Shown here: positions 15,366-25,012 of the stretch, one piece after another
Layout of the letters: the number at the start of each line of letters is the position of its first letter
How positions within the stretch are numbered: the first letter of the stretch is position 1
NCBI GenBank assembly: GCA_902605605.1
Contig: CACLDI010000006.1
Location: 1 to 44,461 of the forward strand
Reading direction: 5' to 3'
Length of the DNA stretch: 44,461 bases
Source of the DNA: an uncultured Pelagibacteraceae bacterium
Lineage (GTDB): Bacteria; Pseudomonadota; Alphaproteobacteria; Pelagibacterales; Pelagibacteraceae
The notes under the pieces: model-generated
The model's database searches: none
The model's input: the letters and a program-made list of their open reading frames with translations, nothing else
What the model was told of the DNA's origin: nothing
Program-made: the position numbers and the translations under genes

Positions 15366-15768
15366 AAGTTACAACCCCCCAAATAAAAATATCTTGCTCT
15401 TCATTAATTAAAATTCTGTCAGCAAATTCTTTAGATCCAGAAGTTAAAAATTTTTTATCTCGCTCTTGAACCAAAGTTTTTACCACTAACTCATCATGAA
15501 CATTTGCAATCACTGTTGAAAAATTTTTTGGTTTCAAACTTTTATCAACTACCAATAAATCTCCGTCATTAATTCCAACATCGACCATGGACTTACCTTG
15601 CACTCTGATGATGAAAGTAGCTGGAACATTTCTTATTAAATGCATGTTCAGATCAATATCTTCCTCGATATAATCAGTGGCAGGAGAAGGAAAACCAGCG
15701 CCTGCTTTATGTAAATAATAAGGGATTGTTAGTTTCATGTTCTTGTTTTGTTCTAATTTATAGCGCAT
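15343..15768 (-). CDS. umuD: UmuD, self-cleaving S24 peptidase subunit of Pol V
   Basis: A 141-residue LexA-fold protein. The self-cleavage site is the Ala-Gly within KAGAGFPSPATDY (about residues 24-25). The catalytic serine is S60 in VQGKSMVDVG and the general-base lysine is K97 in DELVVKTL. RecA filaments stimulate the cleavage that yields the active UmuD'. Two starts are possible: ATG 15768 and ATG 15738 (residue 11, MKLTIPYYL), the latter matching more closely the family's usual N-terminus. The upstream region holds direct repeats and a motif shared with recA. Confidence 0.93.
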   Translation of the reverse strand: MRYKLEQNKNMKLTIPYYLHKAGAGFPSPATDYIEEDIDLNMHLIRNVPATFIIRVQGKSMVDVGINDGDLLVVDKSLKPKNFSTVIANVHDELVVKTLVQERDKKFLTSGSKEFADRILINEEQDIFIWGVVTYVIHSTY

Positions 15769-15788
15769 TTATACAATACACTCAAGAG

Positions 15789-15817
15789 GTTGTATTTTGA
15801 GTCTGTAACTGAATCAA
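15789..15817 (-). promoter_or_regulatory. Candidate umuDC promoter
   Basis: On the minus strand TTGATT (15817-15812) and TACAAC (15794-15789) are separated by 17 bases. The -35 falls inside the first of two tandem 11-bp repeats. It is a partial match. Confidence 0.4.
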
Positions 15818-15831
15818 AAGTGAATCAAAAG
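15810..15831. repeat. Two perfect tandem 11-bp repeats upstream of umuD
   Basis: TGAATCAAAAG occurs at 15810-15820 and again at 15821-15831. One helical turn spacing and overlap with the putative -35 make it a possible operator. Confidence 0.6.
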
Positions 15832-15852
15832 GTGAACATTCAAACTACATTT
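15832..15852 (+). promoter_or_regulatory. Candidate SOS-type operator between umuD and the SOUL gene
   Basis: Reads GTGAACA-N7-TACATTT. The recA upstream region has GAGAACA-N7-TACATTT at 19098-19118, identical at 13 of the 14 stated positions and with the same spacing. It could control umuDC (minus) or the SOUL operon (plus); the identity of the binding protein is unknown. Confidence 0.45.
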
Positions 15853-15900
15853 TGTATGGTTGTGGATAACTTCAACCAGAGATAGTTTAAATAATTAAAA

Positions 15901-16449
15901 ATGAAAAAAATTTTACTAATTTTAATTTCAATATTAACCTTAAGTTCTCAAACCATGGCATACGAAGAAGCAAATTACGAGATAATAAATGAAAATAATA
16001 ACTATGAAATAAGAAAATATTTTGATCGTTTGGTGATAGAAACTAACACAACACAGGGTAATGGTTTTAGAAAGTTATTTAATTATATTTCAGGAAATAA
16101 TGAGCAAAAAAAAGAAATTAAAATGACTGTTCCGGTAACCCAAGAAATTAAGAACGGAAATATGACAATGCAGTTTTATTTGCCATCAAAATTCAACAAA
16201 GATAATGCGCCTAAGCCATCCAATTCAGATATAAAAATTTTAACTATAGAAGGTGGATATTATGCAGTGATTAAATATTCAGGTCGATCTTCAGATAAAA
16301 ATTTTTTAAAAAATAAAGAAATTCTGGAAGAAGAACTTAAAAAAGATAAAATCGCAATTTTAAGTCCTCCAATAAGGGCTTCTTATAATTCACCATTTAC
16401 TCTGCCAATGCTAAAAAGAAATGAAATAATGTTTAGAGTAGATTTATAA
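15901..16449 (+). CDS. SOUL-family heme-binding protein, secreted
   Basis: A 182-residue protein with a signal peptide ([20 protein letters not shown]), so periplasmic. The SOUL domain begins YEEANYEIINENNNYEIRKY. KMTVPVTQEI and the C-terminal SPFTLPMLKRNEIMFRV are family hallmarks. SOUL proteins bind heme or tetrapyrroles in the eukaryotic members; the bacterial role is not settled. It heads a tight plus-strand run with the GFA-family, glycerate kinase and TolC-like genes (gaps of 17, 5 and -4 bases). The upstream region is shared with divergent umuD. Confidence 0.88.
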   Translation: MKKILLILISILTLSSQTMAYEEANYEIINENNNYEIRKYFDRLVIETNTTQGNGFRKLFNYISGNNEQKKEIKMTVPVTQEIKNGNMTMQFYLPSKFNKDNAPKPSNSDIKILTIEGGYYAVIKYSGRSSDKNFLKNKEILEEELKKDKIAILSPPIRASYNSPFTLPMLKRNEIMFRVDL

Positions 16450-16466
16450 ATAAAGGATAAATAAAA

Positions 16467-16832
16467 ATGAAAATACTAAAATGTCATTGCGGAAGTGTAG
16501 AGGCAGAGATTAATTTAGATGGAGACCTAGCTAAAGTAATTAAATGCAATTGTTCTATTTGTAAAAGAAAAGGTGCGATTATGTCGATGGTAAAAAATGA
16601 AGATTTCAAAATTATAAAAGGTGAAGATAAATTAAAACTTTATCAATTCCACTCTAAAATTGCGAAACATTACTTTTGTTCTGATTGTGGAATTTATACC
16701 CATCACAATCCAAGAATAAATCCAGCAATGACAGGTTTCAATGTTGGCTGTATTGATGAAATAGATACATTTGAATTAAATGAAGTTCCAATAAATGATG
16801 GACAAAATCATCCTTTAGACCAAAAAAAATAA
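16467..16832 (+). CDS. GFA / CENP-V family zinc protein
   Basis: A 121-residue small zinc-binding protein. Cysteines C6, C8 (KCHCGS), C27, C29, C32 (KCNCSICKRKG) and C71, C74 (FCSDCGIYTHH) match the structural and catalytic zinc sites of the glutathione-dependent formaldehyde-activating enzyme family. The founding member adds glutathione to formaldehyde, but many relatives lack this activity, so only the family is claimed. It is probably cytoplasmic, as no signal is seen. Confidence 0.88.
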   Translation: MKILKCHCGSVEAEINLDGDLAKVIKCNCSICKRKGAIMSMVKNEDFKIIKGEDKLKLYQFHSKIAKHYFCSDCGIYTHHNPRINPAMTGFNVGCIDEIDTFELNEVPINDGQNHPLDQKK

Positions 16833-16837
16833 TCTTT

Positions 16838-17767
16838 ATGCAATTGGTAAGTCAATGTTTTAGTAAGGTAAAAAACGACTGTATAAAATTTATTAAATCA
16901 CAAGAAACCTCTACTGATAAATTTAAAAATAAAGAGAAAATGATAAAGTCTTTTTTGATCCCGATATGTTTGTGGATTGCAAAAAAAGCTAATAAACAAA
17001 AACCTTACTTTGTAGGTTTAGCTGGAGGGCAAGGGACTGGTAAAACTACAATAAGCTCAATTATAAAAATTATATTAGAGAAATACTTTAAAATGAAAGT
17101 ATTTAAAATTTCTATTGATGATTTTTATAAAACAAGAAAAGAAAGAATAAATTTATCAAAAAAAATTCACCCAATGTTAATGACGAGGGGCGTACCAGGT
17201 ACTCATGACATTAAGATGATGTTAGATTTTTTTAAAAAAGCAAAAAACAAAAAATTTAAAAAATTGAAATTACCAAATTTTAATAAGGCTATAGATGATA
17301 GATTTCCTAAAAAAAACTGGAATAATATTAATGAACAACCAGATATTATTATATTTGAAGGTTGGTGTGTTGGTGCTAGACCAGAGATAAATAAAACTTT
17401 AAAAAAATCAATCAATTCTCTTGAAAAAACTAGTGATCAAAATCTTATTTGGAGACATCACGTAAATCAGCAATTAAAAACAAAATATAAAAAGCTATAC
17501 TCACAACTCAATTGTATGATTTATTTAAAAGCAAAAAATTTCAGTTTGTTACAAAAATGGCGATTAAAGCAGGAGAAAAAACTATGGCTCAAAACAAAGA
17601 ATAAAAGTAGCCATAAAATTATGAGTAAAGGTGATGTAATTAATTTTATGCAAACTTATCAAAGAATTACTCAAAATATGTTTAAGAATACGCCTAAATA
17701 TGCCTCAATAATTTTAAATTTAAATGATAACCATCAAATTAAATCTGCTGTATATAAAACCAAATGA
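16838..17767 (+). CDS. D-glycerate 3-kinase (GLYK type)
   Basis: A 309-residue P-loop kinase that makes 3-phosphoglycerate from D-glycerate. The Walker A is GLAGGQGTGKTT (residues 60-71). The following ISIDDFYKTRKER, TRGVPGTHD and IIFEGWCVGAR segments are the plant/yeast GLYK-type signature, distinct from the GlxK/GarK bacterial class. It would let glyoxylate or serine carbon re-enter central metabolism, relevant to an organism with a glycine-regulated gcv operon. ATG 16838 follows the previous stop by 5 bases. It overlaps the TolC-like gene by 4 bases. Confidence 0.88.
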   Translation: MQLVSQCFSKVKNDCIKFIKSQETSTDKFKNKEKMIKSFLIPICLWIAKKANKQKPYFVGLAGGQGTGKTTISSIIKIILEKYFKMKVFKISIDDFYKTRKERINLSKKIHPMLMTRGVPGTHDIKMMLDFFKKAKNKKFKKLKLPNFNKAIDDRFPKKNWNNINEQPDIIIFEGWCVGARPEINKTLKKSINSLEKTSDQNLIWRHHVNQQLKTKYKKLYSQLNCMIYLKAKNFSLLQKWRLKQEKKLWLKTKNKSSHKIMSKGDVINFMQTYQRITQNMFKNTPKYASIILNLNDNHQIKSAVYKTK

Positions 17768-19056
17768 AAAAAATATTATTACTAATTAGTTTATCATTAT
17801 TTTATTTTAGTAATGCATTTTCAGTTACTTTATATGATGCATTAAACCAAACTTACCGAAATAATATTCAATTAAATGCTGAAAGAGAAAATATTAAAGC
17901 GTCAGAGGAAGATGTAAATATTTCTAAGGCTGATTATAAACCTTCAATTACATTAAGCGGATCTAAAAGTATTGAGGATACCAATAAGTTAACCAATCAA
18001 AGTGGTGGAGATGCAACTATCAGTGATGTTGATCCATTTACAACTTCAATTAAATTAGAACAAACAATATTGGATTTTGGAAGAAACAAAACACTTCAGA
18101 AAACTACTACAGCTTTAGATTTAGCAAAAGCCAAATTAGTAAAAAAAGAGCAGGACATTCTTCACAGCGCAATTTATGCTTTCACAAATTTAATTTACAC
18201 AAGGGAAACACTCGAAATTAATGAAGAGAATTTAAATCTTTTAATTAGACAAGTAGAAAATGACAAGATTAGAAGAGATAGAGGTCAAATCACAAATACT
18301 GACTTAGCACAATCTGAATCCTCTCTTGCAGGTGCTCAAGCTCAATTTGTAAAGTCAAAAAGTGATTTATTAATAAGTAAATTAAACTACGAAAATATAA
18401 TTGGAAAAATTAGTGATCCAAGCCAATTACAAAAGAATTCAAATGCAATCGTTGGTATTCCAAGTACCCTTAATGAAGCAATAGATCTTTCTAAACAAAA
18501 TAATCCAGATATTTTAATTGCAAAACTTGATCTTGAAAAGTCTGAAAAAGATTTAGCAATTTCTGAGTCTGACCTTAAACCAACTGCATCTTTATCTTTG
18601 CAAAGATCTTATACTGATGATCTAAGTGCAACTGTTGATGAAAAAGAGCAAGATATTTTAAAAGCAACTTTAAGTTGGCCTTTTTATTCTGGTGGAAAAA
18701 AAAGATCGACTATTAATAAAAACTCAAATTTAACCACACGAAAAAGATTATTGTTAGATGATGCTGTTAGAACTAATGAAACTAATGTTGCCAGTGCCTG
18801 GTCAAGTTTGCAATCTTCAGAAAGTTTCCTAAGTTCTGTAAAAATTCAGGTCAGATCATCTCAAATAGCATATGAGGGAATTGCAGCAGAGTATGAAAGA
18901 GGATCAAGAAATACTCTTGATGTTATTCAATCAAATGCATTATTGCTCTCTGCTCAAATATCTTTAGCAAATTCTGAGAAAAACTACCTTATGGCCCAAT
19001 ATAATCTCCTGAAAGCAGTAGGACTTTTAAACAGCCAATATCTAAATCTTAAGTAA
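17764..19056 (+). CDS. TolC-like outer membrane efflux/secretion channel
   Basis: A 430-residue outer-membrane factor with a signal peptide (MKKILLLISLSLFYFSNAFS). Two OEP repeats are visible: the first around LYDALNQTYRNNIQLNAERE to about residue 210, the second from LNEAIDLSKQNNPDILIAKL on. Long helical hairpin regions and SGGKKRSTINKNSNLTTRKR match the family. It would form the exit duct for type I secretion or RND efflux; no inner membrane partner is adjacent. In one-TolC genomes it serves many systems. The start overlaps the kinase stop (ATGA). Confidence 0.93.
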   Translation: MKKILLLISLSLFYFSNAFSVTLYDALNQTYRNNIQLNAERENIKASEEDVNISKADYKPSITLSGSKSIEDTNKLTNQSGGDATISDVDPFTTSIKLEQTILDFGRNKTLQKTTTALDLAKAKLVKKEQDILHSAIYAFTNLIYTRETLEINEENLNLLIRQVENDKIRRDRGQITNTDLAQSESSLAGAQAQFVKSKSDLLISKLNYENIIGKISDPSQLQKNSNAIVGIPSTLNEAIDLSKQNNPDILIAKLDLEKSEKDLAISESDLKPTASLSLQRSYTDDLSATVDEKEQDILKATLSWPFYSGGKKRSTINKNSNLTTRKRLLLDDAVRTNETNVASAWSSLQSSESFLSSVKIQVRSSQIAYEGIAAEYERGSRNTLDVIQSNALLLSAQISLANSEKNYLMAQYNLLKAVGLLNSQYLNLK

Positions 19057-19060
19057 TTAT

Positions 19061-19089
19061 TTGACTTTTTGAGGTACAAAATAAATATA
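19061..19089 (+). promoter_or_regulatory. Candidate recA promoter
   Basis: TTGACT (19061-19066) is followed after 17 bases by AATATA (19084-19089). The expected start site near 19096 abuts the shared motif at 19098. Confidence 0.5.
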
Positions 19090-19097
19090 TTGCCAAT

Positions 19098-19118
19098 GAG
19101 AACAAAATGTGTACATTT
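19098..19118 (+). promoter_or_regulatory. Candidate SOS-type operator of recA
   Basis: GAGAACA-N7-TACATTT overlaps the expected transcription start of recA, as a repressor site would. It includes GAAC-N7-GTAC, one base from the GAAC-N7-GAAC half-site spacing of alphaproteobacterial LexA boxes, and an inverted repeat AATGT-GT-ACATT (19106-19117). Confidence 0.5.
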
Positions 19119-19163
19119 AATTCATGATTCGAGTGTTAAAAAATTTAATAAAAAAGGCAAAAT

Positions 19164-20318
19164 ATGACTAAAAACAACCTAAAAGTAGTTAAATCTACTA
19201 AAGATCAAGAAGCAGACAACAAAGAGAAAAATAAAGCATTAGATGCTGCAATAGCTCAGATTACAGATAATTTTGGAAAAGGCTCTGTAATGAAGCTAGG
19301 TGAAAAAAGAGCTATGGATATTGAGTCAATATCTACAGGATCTTTAAGTTTAGATTTAGCATTAGGAATAGGTGGATTGCCTAAAGGAAGAATTGTTGAA
19401 GTTTACGGACCAGAGTCATCTGGAAAAACTACATTAGCTTTACAAGTTGTTGCTGAAGCACAAAAGGCTGGAGGAATTTGTGCATTTGTTGATGCAGAGC
19501 ATGCATTAGATCCGGTTTATGCAAAAAAATTAGGTGTTAATACTGAAGAACTATTGATTTCACAACCAGATGCTGGTGAACAAGCTTTAGAAATTGCTGA
19601 TACACTAGTAAAATCAGGCTCTATTTCAGTAATTGTTATCGACTCTGTTGCAGCTTTAACTCCTAAAGCTGAAATCGAAGGAGAGATGGGAGATCACCAT
19701 GTTGGTCTTCAATCAAGATTAATGAGTCAGGCTTTAAGAAAATTAACTGGTTCCATTTCCAACACAAATACAATGATGATTTTCATTAACCAAATCAGAA
19801 TGAAAATTGGAGTTATGTTTGGAAGTCCTGAAACAACATCAGGTGGAAATGCACTTAAATTTTATTCATCAGTAAGAATGGACATTAGAAGAATTGGTGC
19901 CATTAAGGATAAAGATGAAATTATTGGAAACTCAACAAGAGTTAAAGTAGTTAAAAATAAAGTCGCTCCACCATTTAAAGTTGTAGAATTTGACTTGATG
20001 TATGGAAGAGGAATAAGCAAGATGGGTGAACTCGTCGATCTTGGTTCTAAAGCAGATATAATTGAAAAATCAGGCGCATGGTATGCCTACAAAGGAGAGA
20101 AAATTGGTCAAGGTAGAGAAAATGCTAAGACTTATTTAGCTCAAAATCCTCAAGTTGCTGCAGAAATTGAAATGGCTATCAGAGAGAAAGCAGGAGTAAT
20201 TTCTAAGAAAATAGAAGGAAATCCGCTTGATCCTGACAAAATTGAGAAAGAAAAAAAAGTAGCTGAAAAAGAGGAGGCTGAAAAAGCAGAAGCTACTCCT
20301 CCATCTAAAAAGAATTAA
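19164..20318 (+). CDS. recA: RecA recombinase
   Basis: The strand-exchange ATPase of homologous recombination and coprotease for UmuD/LexA-type proteins, 384 residues. Walker A is GPESSGKTT (82-90); Walker B is [15 protein letters not shown]; the DNA-binding loops include [17 protein letters not shown] and [19 protein letters not shown]. The first ~25 residues form an unusually long polar leader ([19 protein letters not shown]). The C-terminus is acidic ([15 protein letters not shown]), as in other RecA. It has its own promoter region and terminator and is therefore a single-gene unit. Confidence 0.99.
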   Translation: MTKNNLKVVKSTKDQEADNKEKNKALDAAIAQITDNFGKGSVMKLGEKRAMDIESISTGSLSLDLALGIGGLPKGRIVEVYGPESSGKTTLALQVVAEAQKAGGICAFVDAEHALDPVYAKKLGVNTEELLISQPDAGEQALEIADTLVKSGSISVIVIDSVAALTPKAEIEGEMGDHHVGLQSRLMSQALRKLTGSISNTNTMMIFINQIRMKIGVMFGSPETTSGGNALKFYSSVRMDIRRIGAIKDKDEIIGNSTRVKVVKNKVAPPFKVVEFDLMYGRGISKMGELVDLGSKADIIEKSGAWYAYKGEKIGQGRENAKTYLAQNPQVAAEIEMAIREKAGVISKKIEGNPLDPDKIEKEKKVAEKEEAEKAEATPPSKKN

Positions 20319-20336
20319 TAGGTCATCTTTATTAAT

Positions 20337-20365
20337 AAAAGGCGCTTAAATTAAGCGCCTTTTTT
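20337..20365 (+). terminator. Rho-independent terminator of recA
   Basis: GGCGCTTAAATTAAGCGCC forms an 8-9 bp stem with a tiny loop at 20341-20359, preceded by four A and followed by six T residues. It is the only GC-strong hairpin in this area. Confidence 0.93.
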
Positions 20366-20412
20366 CCCTATCGTTATCTAGACATAGAATTAAAAAGCTG
20401 TATTTTAAAAAT

Positions 20413-23079
20413 ATGGCTGACAAAACCTTAAATGAAATAAGAAATACTTTCTTAAAGTATTTTGAAAAGAATGAGCATAAAATTGTTGAGTCTAGCAATT
20501 TAGTTCCTAATAACGATCCAACATTAATGTTTGCTAATTCTGGGATGGTTCAGTTTAAAAATGTATTTACAGGTTTAGAAAAAAGAGATTATGTAAGAGC
20601 CACCACTTCCCAAAAATGTGTTAGGGCAGGAGGAAAACATAATGATCTTGAGAATGTTGGTTATACACCTCGTCATCACACATTCTTTGAAATGTTAGGA
20701 AACTTTTCATTTGGAGATTATTTTAAAGAGCAAGCAATTCATTATGCTTGGGATTTGATCACAAAAGATTTTGGCATAGATAAAGACCGGCTTTATGTAA
20801 CTGTATTTCACGAAGATGATGAAGCCTTCAATTTTTGGAAGAAAATAGCGGGTTTTAGCGATGATCGAATTATTAGAATAGCTACATCTGATAATTTTTG
20901 GTCAATGGGTGAGACTGGACCTTGTGGACCATGTTCTGAAATCTTTTTTGATCATGGAGATCATTTGGCTGGGGGATTGCCTGGTTCTAAAGACGAAGAT
21001 GGGGATAGATTTATTGAGATTTGGAATTTAGTCTTTATGCAATATGAGCAAGTTTCAAAAGACAAAAGAATAAATTTACCAAAACCATCTGTTGATACCG
21101 GTATGGGATTAGAGAGAATAGCTGCTTTGTTACAAGGTTCACATGATAACTATGAAACAGATCATTTTAAAAAAATAATCAACTCAGCTTCAGATATTGT
21201 AAAAGTTAAATCAGATAAATCTAATCTTGCAAGTTTCAGAGTAATCGCTGATCATCTAAGAGCAAGCTCTTTTTTAATTGCAGAAGGTGTTTTACCCTCA
21301 AATGAAGGACGAGGTTATGTGCTTAGAAGAATTATGAGAAGGGGAATGAGACATTCTCACTTATTAGGATCTAAGGAACCAGTTTTTTATAATTTGTTTG
21401 ATACACTTAAAAATGAAATGTCAGGAAATTATCCAGAACTTGTGAGAGCTGAGTCTTTGATAAAAGAAACTTTAAGAATGGAAGAAGAAAAATTCTTAGT
21501 TCTTCTTGATAGAGGAATTAAAATCTTAAATGATGAAATTTCTAAAATTGATAAAGTTTTACCAGGTGAGGTGGCGTTTAAATTGTATGACACTTATGGA
21601 TTTCCATTAGATCTTACTGAAGATATTTTAAGAAACAAATCAATGTCCATTGATACAGATAAGTTTAAATCTTTAATGAAAGAAAGTAGAGAACTTGCAA
21701 AAAAAAATTGGAAAGGTTCAGGAGATGCTGCTGTTGAAGATATTTGGTTTGGGATTAAAGATAGGTTAGGGCCAACAGAATTTTTAGGTTATGAAACAAA
21801 TCAAGCAGAGGGTGTTGTATTGTCTTTGTTAAAGAAAAATAAGGAAGTTAATCAACTAAAAGAAAACGATGAGGGGATGATTATAGTAAATCAAACACCA
21901 TTTTATGGAGAGTCTGGAGGTCAAGTAGGAGATACTGGTGAGATTGTATCAAATGAATTTAAATTTGAGGTGACAGATGTTCAGAAAAAACTTGGAGACC
22001 TATTTGTACATTACGGGAAAGTGGTTAGTGGATCTATAAAGCTTAATGATAGCGTTGAATTGAAGATAAACGTTGAAAGGAGAGATGATACTAGAGCTTA
22101 TCACTCTGCAACTCATCTTTTACATGAATCTTTGAGAAGAGTATTAGGGGATCATGTAACCCAAAAAGGTTCTCTTGTAGAGCCTAGCAGATTGAGATTT
22201 GATTTTAGTCACATGAAGCCAATCCAAAATGATGAAATTGATAAGATAGAGAAATTTGTGAATAATATGGTTTCGAAAAAGTCAGATGTAAAAACAAGGT
22301 TAATGACACCTGATGAAGCCGTGGAAAACGGAGCTTTGGCTTTATTTGGTGAAAAATATGGAGATGAAGTGAGAGTTCTTTCTATGGGAGACGAGGATGG
22401 AAAGTATTTTTCCACAGAATTATGTGGTGGAACTCATGTAAAAAATACAGGAGATATTGGAAAATTTAAAATAGTCAGCCAATCTTCAATAGCTGCAGGA
22501 GTAAGAAGAATAGAGGCTTTAAGAGATAAACAATTAGAGGATTATTTGAAAAATAAAGAAAAACTTTCAGTGCTATCCTCTGAAAAAGATGAAGAAACTA
22601 TTAAAGATTTAAGTCAGCAAATCATTAAGCTTGGAGGGAAACCTAGCATAGATAATTCAGATCAAAAAAATTCAATTAAAAATTTAACAAAACAATTAGA
22701 AACTCTTTCTGTAAATTCAATTTTAAATGACAAATCAAAAAACATTATTAAAGACCAAGATGTTAATGGAATAAAATTAAGACTTCAAAAAGTTGATGAT
22801 CTTCCTCCTAAAGAGCTTAGAAAATTGGTTGATCAAGGAAAAAAAGATTTATCTGAGGGTATTGTAATAGTGTTTGCAAGCAAAGATGATAAAGTTGGAA
22901 TAGCTGTTGGCATAACAGAAAGTTTAACAAATAATTATAATGCTGTTGAATTTGTTAAAATTGGTTCAGAGATTATTGGTGGTCAGGGTGGTGGAGGAAG
23001 AAAAGATTTTGCCCAAGCTGGTGGCCAGGATCAATCAAAAATTGAAGATGCTTTTGAAAAACTAAAGGCTTTAATTTAA
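20413..23079 (+). CDS. alaS: Alanyl-tRNA synthetase
   Basis: Class II tRNA synthetase of 888 residues, normal full length. It begins [20 protein letters not shown]; the class II motif 2 region has [17 protein letters not shown]-type sequence ([20 protein letters not shown]) and motif 3 is [16 protein letters not shown]. The editing domain carries [11 protein letters not shown] and [10 protein letters not shown] zinc motifs. The C-terminal domain ends with [20 protein letters not shown]. Its final 9 bases overlap the end of convergent icd. Confidence 0.99.
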   Translation: MADKTLNEIRNTFLKYFEKNEHKIVESSNLVPNNDPTLMFANSGMVQFKNVFTGLEKRDYVRATTSQKCVRAGGKHNDLENVGYTPRHHTFFEMLGNFSFGDYFKEQAIHYAWDLITKDFGIDKDRLYVTVFHEDDEAFNFWKKIAGFSDDRIIRIATSDNFWSMGETGPCGPCSEIFFDHGDHLAGGLPGSKDEDGDRFIEIWNLVFMQYEQVSKDKRINLPKPSVDTGMGLERIAALLQGSHDNYETDHFKKIINSASDIVKVKSDKSNLASFRVIADHLRASSFLIAEGVLPSNEGRGYVLRRIMRRGMRHSHLLGSKEPVFYNLFDTLKNEMSGNYPELVRAESLIKETLRMEEEKFLVLLDRGIKILNDEISKIDKVLPGEVAFKLYDTYGFPLDLTEDILRNKSMSIDTDKFKSLMKESRELAKKNWKGSGDAAVEDIWFGIKDRLGPTEFLGYETNQAEGVVLSLLKKNKEVNQLKENDEGMIIVNQTPFYGESGGQVGDTGEIVSNEFKFEVTDVQKKLGDLFVHYGKVVSGSIKLNDSVELKINVERRDDTRAYHSATHLLHESLRRVLGDHVTQKGSLVEPSRLRFDFSHMKPIQNDEIDKIEKFVNNMVSKKSDVKTRLMTPDEAVENGALALFGEKYGDEVRVLSMGDEDGKYFSTELCGGTHVKNTGDIGKFKIVSQSSIAAGVRRIEALRDKQLEDYLKNKEKLSVLSSEKDEETIKDLSQQIIKLGGKPSIDNSDQKNSIKNLTKQLETLSVNSILNDKSKNIIKDQDVNGIKLRLQKVDDLPPKELRKLVDQGKKDLSEGIVIVFASKDDKVGIAVGITESLTNNYNAVEFVKIGSEIIGGQGGGGRKDFAQAGGQDQSKIEDAFEKLKALI

Positions 23080-24285
23080 TTTTGCTTTAAGATTACCATC
23101 AATTTCATCTAAAAATTGATTAGTTGTTAAGTATTTGCTGGAGGGACCAATTAGTATTGCTAAATCTTTTGTCATAGCTCCGTTTTCAACACATTCAATA
23201 CAAACTTTTTCAATAGTTCGTGCAAATTTTATTAACTCTTCATTGCTATCAAGTTTTCCTCTGTGTGCTAGTCCTCTTGTCCAGGCAAAAATAGATGCAA
23301 TAGGATTTGTTGAAGTCTCCTTACCTTGTTGGTGCATTCTATAATGTCTTGTGACTGTTCCATGAGCAGCTTCTGCTTCCATAATTTTTCCATCTGGAGT
23401 AAGAAGTGTACTAGTCATTAATCCTAATGAACCATAACCTTGTGCCATAGTATCAGACTGAACATCACCATCATAATTTTTACAAGCCCAAATATATTTA
23501 CCACTCCATTTCATTGCACACGCAACCATATCGTCAATTAATCTGTGTTCGTAGGTCAGTTTATTTTTGTCAAAATCCTCTTTGTATTCGTTCTCAAATA
23601 CTTCTTGGAATATATCTTTAAATCTACCATCATACTGTTTTAGGATGGTATTTTTTGTAGACATGTAAACTGGCCATTTTTTAATTAGCCCATAACTGAA
23701 ACAGGATCTTGCAAAATCTTGAATTGATTTATCCAAATTGTACATTGAAAGTGCTACCCCTGGACCAGTAAAATTAAATACTTCATATTTTATCTCATCT
23801 TTTCCATCTTCTGATGTCCATTTAACTTCCATTTTTCCTTTACCAGGTACTTTAAAATCTGTTGCTCTATATTGATCTCCAAAAGCATGTCTTCCTATTA
23901 TTACAGGATCTGTCCAAGAAGGGACAAGTTTTGGAATATTTTTACAGATAATTGGTTCTCTAAAAACAGTCCCACCAATAATATTTCTGATAGTTCCGTT
24001 TGGTGATCTCCACATTTTCTTTAAGTCAAATTCTTCTACCCTTGCTTCATCAGGTGTAATAGTTGCACATTTAATCCCAACTCCAATTTTTTTGATAGCA
24101 TTTGCTGAATCTATTGTGATTTGATCATCTGTATTATCACGGCTTTTCATGCCAAGATCGTAATATTCTATTCCCAAATCAAGATATGGTAGGATAAGTT
24201 TATTCTTAATGAACTCCCATATAATTCGAGTCATTTCATCACCGTCTAACTCTACAACTGGGTTTTTTACCTTGATTTTACTCAT
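23071..24285 (-). CDS. icd: NADP-dependent isocitrate dehydrogenase
   Basis: TCA-cycle enzyme making 2-oxoglutarate and NADPH, 404 residues from ATG 24285. An in-frame ATG at 24342 would add 19 residues of poor character; the family N-terminus ([20 protein letters not shown]) starts at 24285. The substrate loop is [20 protein letters not shown] and the metal site includes [12 protein letters not shown] and NYDGDVQSD. It is the eukaryote-like homodimeric subfamily common in alphaproteobacteria rather than the E. coli type. It converges on alaS with a 9-base overlap and no terminator. Confidence 0.97.
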   Translation of the reverse strand: MSKIKVKNPVVELDGDEMTRIIWEFIKNKLILPYLDLGIEYYDLGMKSRDNTDDQITIDSANAIKKIGVGIKCATITPDEARVEEFDLKKMWRSPNGTIRNIIGGTVFREPIICKNIPKLVPSWTDPVIIGRHAFGDQYRATDFKVPGKGKMEVKWTSEDGKDEIKYEVFNFTGPGVALSMYNLDKSIQDFARSCFSYGLIKKWPVYMSTKNTILKQYDGRFKDIFQEVFENEYKEDFDKNKLTYEHRLIDDMVACAMKWSGKYIWACKNYDGDVQSDTMAQGYGSLGLMTSTLLTPDGKIMEAEAAHGTVTRHYRMHQQGKETSTNPIASIFAWTRGLAHRGKLDSNEELIKFARTIEKVCIECVENGAMTKDLAILIGPSSKYLTTNQFLDEIDGNLKAKLN

Positions 24286-24362
24286 TAAAATAAAAATTAT
24301 CTTATTAATTGAATTTGATTGGTTTATATACATATTAATCAAAAATTAGCAAATAGAAGAAT

Positions 24363-25010
24363 ATGTTTACCAAGATATTTCCAAAAATTCATACCGAGGG
24401 ATATAAGTTTTTAGTTATTGCTGCGTTCATAACTATTATTTTATTAATCATTAACAACTTTTTAGGCCTGATTGGTTTGTTGTTAACGATATGGGTTTAT
24501 TATTTTTTTAGAGACCCTGACAGAACTATTATAGGTGATGATAATTATCTTGTAAGTCCTGCTGATGGGGAAATTATAAAAGTTGAAGAAGTAGATGGAC
24601 CAAAAGAAGTTGGTCTTGAAAATAAAAAATTTAAAAAAATTAGTATTTTTATGAATGTATTTGACTGTCATGTAAACAGAACTCCATGCTCAGGAACTGT
24701 TGAAGATATTTTATATAAACCTGGCAAATTTTTTAATGCATCTTTAGATAAAGCAAGTGAAGAAAATGAAAGAAACTATTACAAGATAAAAGATAAGAAC
24801 GGTAATGATATCATAGTGGTACAAATTGCAGGTTTAGTAGCAAGAAGAATTGTTTGTGAAACAAATAAGAACCAAGAACTAAACCAAGGTGAAAGAATTG
24901 GAATGATAAGGTTTGGAAGTCGTGCAGATGTTTATTATGAAAATTATGAACCTTTAGTAAAAGTTGGTCAAACAGCAATCTCTGGTGAGACTTTATTGGC
25001 TAAAAAATAG
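24363..25010 (+). CDS. psd: Phosphatidylserine decarboxylase
   Basis: A 215-residue short-type (archaeal/alphaproteobacterial) enzyme converting phosphatidylserine to phosphatidylethanolamine. Hydrophobic segments at about 16-45 anchor it to the inner membrane. FRDPDRTI, SPADGEI and FMNVFDCHVNRTPCSGTV are family motifs, and the proenzyme self-cleaves in RFGSRADVYY before the serine that becomes the pyruvoyl cofactor. The pssA gene, encoding the preceding step, starts 2 bases after its stop. Confidence 0.96.
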   Translation: MFTKIFPKIHTEGYKFLVIAAFITIILLIINNFLGLIGLLLTIWVYYFFRDPDRTIIGDDNYLVSPADGEIIKVEEVDGPKEVGLENKKFKKISIFMNVFDCHVNRTPCSGTVEDILYKPGKFFNASLDKASEENERNYYKIKDKNGNDIIVVQIAGLVARRIVCETNKNQELNQGERIGMIRFGSRADVYYENYEPLVKVGQTAISGETLLAKK

Positions 25011-25012
25011 TT

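Noticed and set aside
15861-15869. Perfect DnaA box TTATCCACA on the minus strand upstream of the SOUL gene
   Set aside because: A single 9-mer is expected about once per 80-90 kb at this base composition (rough estimate); there is no cluster of boxes and no dnaA or origin-type gene nearby.
24286-24342. Longer start for icd (19 extra residues)
   Set aside because: The conserved isocitrate dehydrogenase N-terminus starts at ATG 24285 and the extra residues are Asn/Ile-rich noise.
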